Shown here in pieces: positions 48,739 through 50,289 of a stretch of 64,000 bases of DNA. Origin of the DNA: Oasisia sp. SBJ-2009 (taxonomy: Eukaryota; Annelida; Polychaeta; Sabellida; Siboglinidae); the NCBI GenBank assembly GCA_964017155.1, contig OZ024861.1, positions 50,527,513-50,591,512 of the forward strand, read 5' to 3'. A program made the position numbers and the translations under genes. The notes below the pieces were generated by a model that searched no databases, had not been told where the DNA came from, and was given only the letters and a program-made list of their open reading frames with translations. Within the stretch, counting starts at the first letter, position 1. The number at the start of each line of letters is the position of its first letter.

Positions 48739-49001
48739 TGACCGTGTGAGTATGTATATACATATTCGCATGTGCTGACAACAGCATAAACCGTGTTGTG
48801 TCTGGTAAACAGTGACGTGAAGTCTGACATATTCGCTCTTTTGCCAGCTTGATTGACAACAACCCTGAAGTTGCGATGGACTCGATCGTACACATCACGC
48901 AACACATGACCCAGGGTCAGAGGTCAGAGGTTGCCCGAATCGTCACCACGATGGATGCAAGTGGAATACCGTCCACATCGACTCCGTCGTCGTCAACATA
49001 A
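246..49001 (+). CDS. ACC: Acetyl-CoA carboxylase, multidomain, 5'-partial (44 exons found)
   Basis: ACC carboxylates acetyl-CoA to malonyl-CoA using biotin, ATP and bicarbonate, the committed step of fatty acid synthesis. Exons (constitutive set): 246-409, 1174-1324, 1689-1792, 2180-2261, 2609-2679, 3072-3212, 3629-3757, 4321-4411, 9881-10096, 10648-10767, 11307-11407, 11761-11849, 13994-14232, 14762-14875, 16207-16296, 16741-16859, 18518-18655, 21200-21299, 22402-22509, 23334-23390, 26438-26479, 26841-26978, 27825-27905, 30491-30580, 31179-31250, 31571-31662, 32084-32195, 35245-35400, 36204-36344, 36743-36874, 37290-37427, 38118-38238, 38901-38998, 39327-39437, 40194-40337, 40800-41017, 41745-41841, 42242-42377, 43405-43582, 44549-44816, 45787-45957, 47823-47953, 48848-49001; alternative exon 18784-18873. 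They total 5445 nt in one frame, 1814 residues plus TAA. Nearly every exon aligns by eye with animal ACC. The N-terminus, ATP-grasp part and promoter lie upstream of the window. Residue numbers in the exon entries count from the first visible codon. Confidence 0.97.
410..1173 (+). other. ACC intron 1, no recognisable feature
   Basis: 764 bp, AT-rich, bounded by GTGAGT and ccctctag. I see no repeat or transposon. The 245 bases before exon 1 are likewise intronic, with a few TGCTGACCAC-type repeats at 188-230. Confidence 0.6.
1174..1324 (+). CDS. ACC: ACC exon 2: biotin carboxylase C-terminal end
   Basis: Residues 55-105. Reads [19 protein letters not shown], then [13 protein letters not shown] and [12 protein letters not shown], closing the biotin carboxylase domain and entering the linker. 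Acceptor ccctctag, donor GTTAGT at 1325. Confidence 0.95.
1689..1792 (+). CDS. ACC: ACC exon 3: BC-BCCP linker domain
   Basis: Residues 106-139. Reads [19 protein letters not shown], equivalent to the AERPDVMLG region of vertebrate ACC, and ends SSLER. Acceptor ctgttgtag, donor GTCTGT at 1793. Confidence 0.93.
2180..2261 (+). CDS. ACC: ACC exon 4: BC-BCCP linker domain
   Basis: Residues 140-167. Reads [19 protein letters not shown] and ECCKYKLQ. Acceptor accccacag, donor GTTGTT at 2262, a weak donor but required by the frame. Confidence 0.92.
2609..2679 (+). CDS. ACC: ACC exon 5: linker preceding biotinyl domain
   Basis: Residues 168-190. Reads [15 protein letters not shown] and SSIDVEVHR, matching the VTRQSPNSYVV segment. 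Donor GTTCGT at 2680 runs straight into a pyrimidine-only repeat. Confidence 0.92.
2681..2902 (+). repeat. Pyrimidine-only repeat in ACC intron 5
   Basis: Begins one base after the exon 5 donor with CTCTCCCTCA-type repeats, then 14 exact copies of TTCCCCCTCCC (2744-2897). Over 200 bases are almost pure pyrimidine on the sense strand. Such homopurine-homopyrimidine mirror tracts can form triplex DNA. It is also a very long polypyrimidine tract near a splice donor. Confidence 0.9.
3072..3212 (+). CDS. ACC: ACC exon 6: start of biotinyl domain
   Basis: Residues 191-237. Reads [38 protein letters not shown] and KENDPTALR. Acceptor cctgtag, donor GTAGAT at 3213. Confidence 0.95.
3629..3757 (+). 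CDS. ACC: ACC exon 7: biotin attachment site
   Basis: Residues 238-280. Reads [18 protein letters not shown] and [17 protein letters not shown]. The lysine of EVMKMVM, codon 3720-3722 (residue 269), is the site that carries biotin in this family. The covalent biotin shuttles between the carboxylase and carboxyltransferase active sites. Confidence 0.97.
3930..4050 (+). repeat. GTGTATGTGT / GGGGTGT degenerate repeat, intron 7
   Basis: Irregular repeats such as GTGTATGTGTGTAGGGGTGT between exons 7 and 8. Nearby, at 4250-4276, GTTAGGAGA occurs three times in tandem. Confidence 0.6.
4321..4411 (+). CDS. ACC: ACC exon 8: end of biotinyl domain
   Basis: Residues 281-311. Reads [19 protein letters not shown] and [12 protein letters not shown], the C-terminal half of the biotinyl fold. 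Donor GTGAGT at 4412 opens a 5.5-kb intron that is mostly one minisatellite. Confidence 0.95.
4737..9580 (+). repeat. 18-bp minisatellite, about 269 copies, ACC intron 8
   Basis: Unit ATGGGTAAGGGAGGGAGA with a common variant ATGGATAAGGGAGGGAGA. Irregular purine-rich precursor sequence lies at 4640-4736. A few 1-base indels (near 6316, 6729, 7265, 7855) and a shortened unit near 6932 break the period. Four G3 runs per 21 bases give quadruplex potential in DNA and in the nascent RNA. The G-variant holds GG|GTAAGG, a good 5' splice-site match, and the A-variant destroys its GT. Since 18 is divisible by 3, all frames stay open for long stretches, which explains the large spurious ORFs here. Confidence 0.97.
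9697..9752 (+). repeat. CA/CG dinucleotide microsatellite
   Basis: Run of CACACA, then CGCACGCACG, then CACACA, in intron 8 about 130 bases before exon 9. Confidence 0.85.
9881..10096 (+). CDS. ACC: ACC exon 9: start of central domain
   Basis: Residues 312-383. Reads [38 protein letters not shown] and [16 protein letters not shown]. Phase 0 at both ends. Acceptor ctgttggcag, donor GTGGGT at 10097. Confidence 0.94.
10648..10767 (+). CDS. ACC: ACC exon 10: central domain
   Basis: Residues 384-423. Reads [18 protein letters not shown] and [16 protein letters not shown], nearly identical to vertebrate ACC in the second part. Donor GTGAGT at 10768. Confidence 0.96.
11307..11407 (+). CDS. ACC: ACC exon 11: central domain
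   Basis: Residues 424-456. Reads [18 protein letters not shown] and [16 protein letters not shown]. Acceptor cctgttacag, donor GTCAGT at 11408. Confidence 0.95.
11761..11849 (+). CDS. ACC: ACC exon 12: central domain
   Basis: Residues 457-486. Reads [18 protein letters not shown] and [13 protein letters not shown]. Donor GTGAGT at 11850. The next intron is filled by a repeat copied from the start of exon 13. Confidence 0.95.
12218..13993 (+). repeat. 34-bp splice-junction minisatellite, about 52 copies, ACC intron 12
   Basis: Each unit starts GTCAGTATGACACCTGTCTG and ends TGGGTGTGTTGTAG. The start equals the first 20 bases of exon 13 (GTCAGTATGACAAGTGTCTG) apart from AG to CC, and the end equals the bases just before the real acceptor. 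The array is therefore tandem copies of the intron 12-exon 13 junction and abuts the exon with no spacer. Shorter units lack TGTG (30 bp). Every unit offers an acceptor TTGTAG and, overlapping it, a donor-like GTCAGT. Confidence 0.97.
13994..14232 (+). CDS. ACC: ACC exon 13: central domain
   Basis: Residues 487-566. Begins [17 protein letters not shown], continues [18 protein letters not shown] and ends TKLSK-type [18 protein letters not shown]. Its first 20 bases occur, with two changes, in about 50 repeat units upstream. The start at 13994 is fixed by AAGTGTCTGGCG, which only the last copy has. Confidence 0.95.
14622..14761 (+). repeat. Splice-junction repeat before exon 14, 4 copies
   Basis: Units begin GTGTTGA, as exon 14 does (GTGTTGATCGCG), continue CACCAGTGTT and end GTGTGTGCGCAG or GTGTGTGTGCAG, as the real acceptor does. 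One copy, at about 14677, keeps GTGTTGAT exactly. Copies differ in the length of the GT run. Confidence 0.85.
14762..14875 (+). CDS. ACC: ACC exon 14: central domain
   Basis: Residues 567-604. Reads [18 protein letters not shown] and [20 protein letters not shown]. Acceptor is the last of several tandem GTGTGTGCAG sites, donor GTACGT at 14876. Confidence 0.96.
14886..15990 (+). repeat. 21-bp minisatellite, about 52 copies, ACC intron 14
   Basis: Unit GGCAGTAGGCTGAGGGGACAC with changes C/T, G/A and CAGTAGG/CATTAGG. It starts 10 bases after the exon 14 donor, where the intron reads GTGACACAGCGGTAGGCTGA, so it appears to have grown from the 5' end of the intron. The open frames on the minus strand ([13 protein letters not shown] type) are repeat artefacts. 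Confidence 0.95.
16097..16174 (-). repeat. tRNA-derived SINE head or tRNA pseudogene
   Basis: The reverse complement reads GTGGTCGCGCGGTAGAGCGC, then GGTGGTTCAATCCCACC. The latter is a perfect 5-bp T stem with a 7-base loop and a good B box; the former resembles an A box. The anticodon and acceptor stems do not pair well, so an active tRNA is unlikely. It lies in intron 14 just after the 21-bp array. Confidence 0.6.
16207..16296 (+). CDS. ACC: ACC exon 15: central domain
   Basis: Residues 605-634. Reads [19 protein letters not shown] and [11 protein letters not shown], matching LILSETSIFDVLPNFFYH of vertebrates. Donor GTGAGA at 16297. Confidence 0.95.
16526..16740 (+). repeat. 43-bp splice-junction repeat, ACC intron 15
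   Basis: Four copies, with acceptors before 16569, 16612, 16655 and 16698, precede the real acceptor before 16741. Each carries TGTTGACATTTTGACAG followed by GTGTATGTGAGG, the first 12 bases of exon 16. Copies then diverge (TGGG, TGGG, CGGCC, CCTAC against exon CGGGCC). The unit is not a multiple of three, so use of a decoy would shift the frame. Confidence 0.95.
16741..16859 (+). CDS. ACC: ACC exon 16: central domain
   Basis: Residues 635-673. Reads [19 protein letters not shown] and [15 protein letters not shown]. Four upstream copies of its acceptor and first bases exist (16569, 16612, 16655, 16698). Only 16741 continues the reading frame, since the unit is 43 bp. Donor GTAGGT at 16860. 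Confidence 0.95.
16860..17904 (+). other. ACC intron 16, first part
   Basis: About 1 kb of AT-rich intron without recognised features. Confidence 0.5.
17905..18165 (+). repeat. 23-bp minisatellite, about 11 copies, ACC intron 16
   Basis: Unit CTATTAAGGTCAGTAGAACC plus TCA or TCG. Every unit contains AAG|GTCAGT, a donor-like sequence. It lies 350 bases before exon 17a. Confidence 0.9.
18345..18440 (+). repeat. GC-rich 25-bp repeat, about 3.5 copies, before exon 17a
   Basis: Unit AGTGGGCGGGGTCTCCCCTA plus GTGGA. GGGCGG matches a GC box, but the position inside the gene makes a promoter unproven. It lies 80-170 bases before exon 17a. Confidence 0.8.
18518..18655 (+). CDS. ACC: ACC exon 17a: central-domain regulatory loop, serine-containing form
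   Basis: Residues 674-719 of the constitutive assembly. Reads [18 protein letters not shown], then [18 protein letters not shown], the counterpart of CQRMGGMVSF of vertebrate ACC1. The upstream loop corresponds in position to the vertebrate loop holding the Ser1200-1216 phosphosites. RVVSLSED (serine codon 18555-18557) has Arg at -3, as basophilic kinases prefer. Entry and exit phases equal those of 17b. Donor GTAATT at 18656 is weak. Confidence 0.9.
18784..18873 (+). CDS. ACC: ACC exon 17b: candidate alternative exon
   Basis: Open 90-nt segment between acceptor gcgtcaccag and donor GTAAGA, only 128 bp after 17a. Encodes [19 protein letters not shown] and [10 protein letters not shown]. Its QxMGIMVxxxSxxEF pattern repeats that of 17a, with 15 identical bases over ATGGGGATCATGGTC. 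It accepts CG from exon 16 and donates TG to exon 18, so it can replace 17a, or be added to it, without a frameshift. Its loop part has no serine before MGIM. Mutually exclusive use is inferred; an inactive duplicate is possible. Confidence 0.78.
18874..20572 (+). other. ACC intron 17, first part
   Basis: Begins with a GC-rich stretch (18890-19030), then TCCGTCCGTC repeats (19067-19090) and unremarkable AT-rich sequence. I looked for a third copy of exon 17 (an MGIMV motif between an AG and a GT in the right phase) and saw none. Confidence 0.5.
20573..20912 (+). repeat. 18-bp minisatellite with higher-order pattern, intron 17
   Basis: Unit CTGCTCTCAAGCTGTCAT, about 18 copies. Variants are CAAGCTGTCAT, CAAGCTGATAT, CATGCTGATAT and CGTGTTGTCAT. 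The order of variants itself repeats in larger blocks, implying duplication of multi-unit segments. Confidence 0.9.
21200..21299 (+). CDS. ACC: ACC exon 18: central domain, variable segment
   Basis: Residues 720-753. Reads [19 protein letters not shown] and [15 protein letters not shown]. The beginning matches IFDEVMGCF of vertebrates; the rest lies in a poorly conserved loop. Exon limits are fixed by frame and by splice sites tgtgtgtag and GTAACA. Confidence 0.87.
21310..21570 (+). repeat. Degenerate GGGGTGTCACTCC repeat, intron 18
   Basis: Irregular repeats of AGGGGTGTCACTCCTGTG starting shortly after the exon 18 donor. Copies differ a lot, so this looks like an old array. Confidence 0.7.
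21831..22343 (+). mobile_element. Non-autonomous TIR DNA transposon in ACC intron 18
   Basis: 513 bp with inverted termini: GGGGCCAGTTTCAT at the left and ATGAAACTGGGCCC at the right. No transposase ORF. A related inverted copy lies at 54485-54844 and shares GGTATGCTCCCGA, TCTGCTCCATAGTTGCAC and the ACTGGATATCCTTTACATTC region. Target duplications are not clear. The second copy sits beside a Harbinger-like transposase scrap, so a PIF/Harbinger link is possible but unproven. Confidence 0.75.
22402..22509 (+). CDS. ACC: ACC exon 19: central domain
   Basis: Residues 754-789. Reads [19 protein letters not shown] and [16 protein letters not shown], matching EPIHILNVAIK of vertebrates. Acceptor gtgtcaccag, donor GTACGT at 22510. 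Confidence 0.95.
22510..23333 (+). other. ACC intron 19
   Basis: 824 bp, very AT-rich around 22740-22990. No gene or clear repeat family recognised. Confidence 0.5.
23334..23390 (+). CDS. ACC: ACC exon 20: central domain, 57 nt
   Basis: Residues 790-808. Reads [19 protein letters not shown], matching HGIRRLTFLVAQK. Acceptor ccgtctgtag, donor GTACTG at 23391. The following intron is about 94 percent minisatellite. Confidence 0.94.
23420..26285 (+). repeat. 26/27-bp minisatellite, about 109 copies, ACC intron 20
   Basis: Unit ATCAGTAGTTTATTGACATT plus TTACAT (26 bp), or with GCCAGTTTTACAC (27 bp). The 26-bp form fills about 23.46-25.0 kb; the 27-bp form dominates 25.0-25.9 kb, with a mixed zone after it. 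A start is visible just after the exon 20 donor, where the intron reads TGTTTACTGCCAGTTTTACA. The 27-bp block leaves open frames on both strands (VLHISSLLP and KTVNKLLMC types), which are artefacts. Confidence 0.97.
26438..26479 (+). CDS. ACC: ACC exon 21: central domain, 42-nt exon
   Basis: Residues 809-822. Reads [14 protein letters not shown], matching REFPKFFTFRARDK. The smallest exon found, with acceptor ttccttttcag and donor GTTTGT. It sits just after the 2.9-kb repeat of intron 20. Confidence 0.94.
26841..26978 (+). CDS. ACC: ACC exon 22: central domain
   Basis: Residues 823-868. Reads [19 protein letters not shown] and [19 protein letters not shown], then LYLGKAKV. Very strongly conserved. 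Donor GTAAGA at 26979. Confidence 0.97.
26979..27824 (+). other. ACC intron 22
   Basis: 846 bp, AT-rich, no feature recognised. Confidence 0.5.
27825..27905 (+). CDS. ACC: ACC exon 23: central domain
   Basis: Residues 869-895. Reads [19 protein letters not shown] and RHSDLVTK. Acceptor ggttgcag, donor GTAACC at 27906. Confidence 0.96.
27906..30490 (+). other. ACC intron 23, largest intron without an array
   Basis: 2.6 kb. A higher-GC stretch at 28640-28930 contains a short open frame ([20 protein letters not shown]) that I do not recognise; it may be an old insertion. The rest is AT-rich, with an ATTTT run at 30248-30268. Confidence 0.5.
30491..30580 (+). CDS. ACC: ACC exon 24: central domain
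   Basis: Residues 896-925. Reads [19 protein letters not shown] and [11 protein letters not shown]. Acceptor ctttgtgcag, donor GTAAGT at 30581. Confidence 0.96.
30680..31178 (+). repeat. Splice-junction repeat, about 12 copies, ACC intron 24
   Basis: Units contain GTTGTTGTAGTC followed by AGTCAGGTGTGACTAT or, near the exon, GGTGAGGTGTGACTAT. Exon 25 starts TCGGTGAGGTGTGACTGC after TTGTTGTAG, so the last units match the exon for 16 bases while distal units are more diverged. Between junction pieces lies GATAATGTTGGTGTGG-like filler. Confidence 0.93.
31179..31250 (+). CDS. ACC: ACC exon 25: central domain
   Basis: Residues 926-949. Reads [19 protein letters not shown] and SDPTK, matching [15 protein letters not shown]. 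About a dozen decayed copies of its acceptor and first bases precede it. Donor GTGAGT at 31251. Confidence 0.95.
31571..31662 (+). CDS. ACC: ACC exon 26: central domain
   Basis: Residues 950-979. Reads [19 protein letters not shown] and [12 protein letters not shown]. Acceptor gtgtccacag, donor GTAATG at 31663. Confidence 0.96.
32084..32195 (+). CDS. ACC: ACC exon 27: end of central domain
   Basis: Residues 980-1017. Reads [19 protein letters not shown] and [15 protein letters not shown]. Donor GTGAGT at 32196. A 28-bp repeat array starts within 10 bases of the donor. Confidence 0.96.
32205..34797 (+). repeat. 28-bp minisatellite, about 92 copies, ACC intron 27
   Basis: Unit GTCACACGCAATAGTCTCCT plus TTGTGTGT. 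It starts nine bases after the exon 27 donor. Copies up to about 33980 carry GTGTGTGTCAC, and copies after that carry GTGTATGTCAC, a sharp switch. Minor variants are CACCCGC and AATGGTC. Confidence 0.97.
34797..34885 (+). pseudogene. Scrap of non-LTR reverse transcriptase C-terminus
   Basis: Reads [18 protein letters not shown], similar to the FSxAAPKLWNSLP segment near the C-terminus of many CR1/jockey-type reverse transcriptases. It joins the end of the 28-bp array directly. Short, so uncertain. Confidence 0.45.
34898..35244 (+). other. ACC intron 27, end
   Basis: No gene. A loose repeat of (C/A)CCACATTGAGA...TATTG(T)C (34915-35175) about every 33-35 bp looks like a decayed minisatellite. 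Confidence 0.5.
35245..35400 (+). CDS. ACC: ACC exon 28: entry to carboxyltransferase
   Basis: Residues 1018-1069. Reads [38 protein letters not shown] and [14 protein letters not shown]. This is where the carboxyltransferase N-domain begins in animal ACC. Donor GTAGGG at 35401. Confidence 0.97.
35556..35616 (+). repeat. TA microsatellite, self-complementary
   Basis: Two (TA)n runs separated by CAGTG, able to form a hairpin, in intron 28. Confidence 0.85.
35865..36200 (+). repeat. GTGTCACCACT / GTGTCCT repeat, ACC intron 28
   Basis: Irregular tandem repeats of CACTGTGTCACCACTGTGTC and CTGTGTCCTGTGTCAC that end at the exon 29 acceptor (GTCCTGTGTCCTGCAG). The acceptor-proximal sequence is itself a unit of the array; exon sequence is not included. 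Confidence 0.88.
36204..36344 (+). CDS. ACC: ACC exon 29: carboxyltransferase N-domain
   Basis: Residues 1070-1116. Reads [15 protein letters not shown] (variable) then [19 protein letters not shown] and VAGENQ. Acceptor gtcctgcag, donor GTGAGA at 36345. Confidence 0.94.
36743..36874 (+). CDS. ACC: ACC exon 30: carboxyltransferase N-domain
   Basis: Residues 1117-1160. Reads [19 protein letters not shown] and [18 protein letters not shown], matching the vertebrate IGMVAWKMTFKSPEYPEGR block. Donor GTGAGT at 36875. Confidence 0.97.
37290..37427 (+). CDS. ACC: ACC exon 31: carboxyltransferase active-site segment
   Basis: Residues 1161-1206. Reads [18 protein letters not shown], then [24 protein letters not shown]-x-GLAEE is a hallmark of the crotonase-fold carboxyltransferase active site. 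Donor GTACTG at 37428. Confidence 0.97.
37422..37478 (+). repeat. Short donor-derived repeat at start of ACC intron 31
   Basis: Exon 31 ends GACAAG|GTACTGG, and the intron continues TTTAACAAGGTTTAACAAGG with four or five tandem TTAACAAGGN copies. The ACAAGGT of the true exon-intron boundary is repeated, so decoy donors follow the real one. Confidence 0.6.
37789..38010 (-). pseudogene. Non-LTR reverse transcriptase C-terminal fragment
   Basis: On the minus strand, reads [19 protein letters not shown], then [19 protein letters not shown] and [14 protein letters not shown]. The FSQRVINxWNSLP...APSVNxFKxxLD pattern is typical of the tail of CR1/jockey-like retrotransposon proteins. The AT-rich stretch 37550-37780 would be its 3' tail. 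5'-truncated, in ACC intron 31. Confidence 0.65.
38118..38238 (+). CDS. ACC: ACC exon 32: carboxyltransferase N-domain
   Basis: Residues 1207-1246. Reads [18 protein letters not shown] and [15 protein letters not shown], matching YKRVSALNSV and GESRYKITDIIG. Acceptor gccaccag, donor GTGAGT at 38239. Confidence 0.96.
38239..38900 (+). other. ACC intron 32
   Basis: 662 bp. At 38305-38405 the motif CTTGAAA(T/G) recurs about eight times. Otherwise no feature. Confidence 0.5.
38901..38998 (+). CDS. ACC: ACC exon 33: carboxyltransferase N-domain
   Basis: Residues 1247-1279. Reads [19 protein letters not shown] and [14 protein letters not shown]. The GSGMIAGE(T/S)SLAY block is invariant in the family. 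Donor GTAGGT at 38999. Confidence 0.96.
39240..39326 (+). repeat. 28-bp repeat, 2-3 copies, before exon 34
   Basis: GTTGACACTGTCATGTG(C/A)CAG followed by TACCTGT, twice, then GTTGACACTGTGTGTCG and the real acceptor GTGTCAG. Each complete copy has an acceptor-like CAG at the equivalent place. Confidence 0.7.
39327..39437 (+). CDS. ACC: ACC exon 34: carboxyltransferase N-domain
   Basis: Residues 1280-1316. Reads [19 protein letters not shown] and [15 protein letters not shown], equal to the [11 protein letters not shown] and SHLILTGAGALNK motifs. Acceptor gtgtgtcag, donor GTCAGT at 39438. Confidence 0.97.
39655..40055 (+). repeat. AT-rich stretch ending in a SINE-type tail, intron 34
   Basis: Ends with AAAGCGCCCC...GGGGCGCTATATAAGAAATAAA followed by TATTATTATT. 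The GCGCTATATAA(G/A)AAATAAA plus TTA-repeat ending is like the 3' tails of many invertebrate SINEs. No tRNA-like head is evident upstream. Confidence 0.45.
40194..40337 (+). CDS. ACC: ACC exon 35: carboxyltransferase N-domain
   Basis: Residues 1317-1364. Reads [38 protein letters not shown] and LSYMPK. Acceptor ttgttgtcag, donor GTCAGT at 40338. Confidence 0.97.
40800..41017 (+). CDS. ACC: ACC exon 36: junction of carboxyltransferase N- and C-domains
   Basis: Residues 1365-1436. Reads [19 protein letters not shown], then [19 protein letters not shown] and QSVVVGRAR. PTKxPYDPR and SGFFDxGSFxEIM are family signatures. Donor GTAGGA at 41018. Confidence 0.97.
41160..41266 (+). repeat. GGGAGA microsatellite, ACC intron 36
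   Basis: About 14 copies of GGGAGA, with GA dinucleotide flanks. Purine-only on the sense strand. Confidence 0.9.
41345..41690 (-). repeat. Degenerate tRNA-derived SINE copy, ACC intron 36
   Basis: Shares order and wording with the SINE at 44165-44508: CTCTGGAAGGCATTCAG against CTCTGGGAAGCATCCAG, then CACCACTGTCTA, GCAGAGTAAA and GGAAGATTCGAAGCCAGATT against GGATTCGAACCCGGGTT. The B box region is decayed. Confidence 0.6.
41745..41841 (+). CDS. ACC: ACC exon 37: carboxyltransferase C-domain
   Basis: Residues 1437-1469. Reads [18 protein letters not shown] and [13 protein letters not shown], the [16 protein letters not shown] motif. Acceptor ttgtcacag, donor GTCAGC at 41842. Confidence 0.97.
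42242..42377 (+). CDS. ACC: ACC exon 38: carboxyltransferase C-domain
   Basis: Residues 1470-1514. Reads [37 protein letters not shown] and [17 protein letters not shown] and ANWRGFSGG are near-invariant. Donor GTGTGT at 42378 leads directly into a 17-bp repeat array. Confidence 0.97.
42378..43272 (+). repeat. 17-bp minisatellite, about 53 copies, ACC intron 38
   Basis: Unit TGCTCTCTGTGTGTCAC with 13-19-bp variants. It begins at the first intron base: the donor sequence GTGTGTGACTGCTCT is itself a unit, so the donor lies inside the array. Cys-rich ORFs in all three forward frames ([12 protein letters not shown]) are artefacts. Confidence 0.95.
43405..43582 (+). CDS. ACC: ACC exon 39: carboxyltransferase C-domain
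   Basis: Residues 1515-1573. Reads [38 protein letters not shown] and [15 protein letters not shown]. The YIPP-x-x-ELRGG motif is a family hallmark. Donor GTAAAT at 43583. Confidence 0.97.
43583..44164 (+). other. ACC intron 39, first part
   Basis: 582 bp of AT-rich intron without recognised features. Confidence 0.5.
44165..44508 (-). mobile_element. tRNA-derived SINE, minus strand, ACC intron 39
   Basis: The reverse complement begins GCGCAGTGGTTCAGGGGTAG (A-box region), then CCGGGTTCGAATCCTG (consensus B box GGTTCGAATCC), and ends with AAGCGC...AGTCCTAAGGACTGG and a GCGCTATATAAAAACTTAC tail. Pol III promoter boxes plus a tail of this kind define a SINE of about 340 bp. A degenerate relative is at 41345-41690. 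Confidence 0.8.
44549..44816 (+). CDS. ACC: ACC exon 40: carboxyltransferase C-domain
   Basis: Residues 1574-1663, the longest exon. Reads [38 protein letters not shown] and [18 protein letters not shown]. Acceptor tgtttgcag lies 40 bases after a tRNA-derived SINE. Donor GTGAGT at 44817. Confidence 0.97.
44817..45786 (+). other. ACC intron 40 with unidentified ORF
   Basis: 970 bp. Contains an ATG-initiated 67-codon ORF at 45345-45548 ([38 protein letters not shown]) that resembles no family I know. It may be a scrap of a transposon gene or chance. Confidence 0.4.
45787..45957 (+). CDS. ACC: ACC exon 41: C-terminal region
   Basis: Residues 1664-1720. Reads [38 protein letters not shown] and [14 protein letters not shown]. 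Donor GTGAGT at 45958. Confidence 0.97.
45958..46090 (+). repeat. TCTCTG microsatellite after exon 41
   Basis: Begins directly at the donor: GTGAGTCTCTCTCTGTCTCTC and similar pyrimidine-rich repeats. Confidence 0.8.
46157..47822 (+). repeat. 22-24-bp splice-junction minisatellite, about 75 copies, ACC intron 41
   Basis: Unit (GC)CTACCTGTGGGTGTGTTGTA with frequent variants ACTTACCTGTGGGTGTGTTG and shorter GTGTGTTGACCTACCTGTG. Exon 42 starts GCCTACCTGTGGG after TGTTGTAG, so units contain the acceptor tail and up to 13 exon bases. The array abuts the exon. On the minus strand the ACTTACCTG variants read CAGGTAAGT, an ideal 5' splice site. Confidence 0.95.
47823..47953 (+). CDS. ACC: ACC exon 42: C-terminal region
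   Basis: Residues 1721-1763. Reads [17 protein letters not shown] and [16 protein letters not shown]. The first 13 bases, GCCTACCTGTGGG, recur throughout the preceding repeat. GAGGAC right after them fixes 47823 as the true start. Confidence 0.96.
48003..48645 (+). repeat. 37-bp minisatellite, about 17 copies, ACC intron 42
   Basis: Unit GTAAGGTTAAGGTGGGCTCT followed by GGGTGTGGTCTTGTATT. Copies look identical to the eye over 0.64 kb, unlike every other array here, pointing to recent expansion or homogenisation. Each unit has TT|GTAAGG. Confidence 0.95.
48690..48742 (+). repeat. GTGC microsatellite
   Basis: TGTGTGCGTGTGCGTGCGTGCG repeats about 100 bases before the last ACC exon. Confidence 0.85.
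48848..49001 (+). CDS. ACC: ACC terminal exon 43 with stop codon
   Basis: Residues 1764-1814 plus TAA at 48999-49001. Reads [19 protein letters not shown], then [17 protein letters not shown], the conserved ACC C-terminus, followed by a short Ser/Thr/Pro tail ([13 protein letters not shown]). Acceptor cttttgccag. Confidence 0.97.
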
Positions 49002-50155
49002 CCGTGACTGACACCGCGACAAATATCGTCGTCACGGCGGTCACGTGAAGTGACCAACTGTAGGCTGTCACGCTGACCGTCACGCTAGGTAACCTCGGGC
49101 AGTAGCTGCTGTCTTCACTGTCGTCTGACTGCTGCCACAAGGCCAGCCGCCCAGCAGTGAATGAAGATTACACCGAAGTACAGCAGCCCACCTGCGTGAA
49201 CCTTGTTCCGTGCCACGGTGGTTGCCGTGAAAACGCGGGCCAAACATTTTCACACGATTACTGTGATGTATGTTGCATGAGATTACATGATTTTTACTTG
49301 CGAGTAACTTGTATATTCTCCGACTATCTTATTGGGGGCGGTCCTTTCAGCTAAGTCGTTACATCTGTTACCTAGTCAGTTTTGCACGTGAGAAATATCG
49401 CAGAATTGTCACGTTATGACGGAGGAATGGATTTAGCTTTTTACAGGTTGATTTCGTTATGAAGTGAAGACTAGGAGTTACCTGCAGAGTCAACTGTGAA
49501 GACAGACATCAGTACAGCTGGGTAAAGGGGCATTGTTTAGACAATGGGTTTGCATGTAGGGACCATGCCATAAGGCACATTTGGTGGCAACCAACCCGCC
49601 TTTTTTATCGCCAAATATCCTTGTTAAGATATTATTGCTGTGTATTGCGTCTATTATAATATTGACCGCTCAATAGAATGTTTTCGTGCATGTCCCAGTG
49701 GTCTGCCACCATAGAGATCTTGACAGGCATTGATTATTATTAGACTGTTTGATCAGTGAAATAATGGCATATGTACTGTTGCCCATAGCTTCTGTGTAAT
49801 TTTTGTTTAATTTATATCGACATCTGGCTCTGTGATTGTTTTAATTATTAGTATTACATGTAAGCTGTGTTTTAGTTATCTTTCTCTGTTGAAGTTTTAG
49901 CTCTTGCTGAATTACGACGTCATCAAATTTTTTCTTCAGTATGTCAACACAGAACCTAACAAGAACAGTCATGTGTTGTGTAGTCACATTTCCTGTATCA
50001 TTTCAGTTATTAAAAACACAGTTCACGTTTTCTGAATGCACACGTTTTTCAGGAATTAAAAGATCTGGTATTATAAAATGATGCAGGGATTTTTCCTGTA
50101 TAATATTTACACACAACTGGAATTGTGGTGAATAAACCTATGATCACTTGAATGA
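49002..50155 (+). other. ACC: ACC 3' untranslated region
   Basis: Non-coding sequence after the stop with no repeats or transposon signature. The end is placed about 20 bases after the AATAAA at 50131-50136 and is inferred. Confidence 0.6.
50131..50136 (+). promoter_or_regulatory. Polyadenylation signal AATAAA
   Basis: Canonical hexamer 1.13 kb after the ACC stop, followed by a TG/T-rich stretch (ttgcgtctcattcgttgc) that would suit a downstream element. Confidence 0.6.
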
Positions 50156-50289
50156 CGTTGCGTCTCATTCGTTGCTACATACACCGAGTCAGTTAACAGA
50201 TGGGCAATATTGTATTGATATTATGTTGTATTTGTTATAAAACTGTCATCCCATTCATGACATGTTTTAAACTCAATGTGAATTTTTTT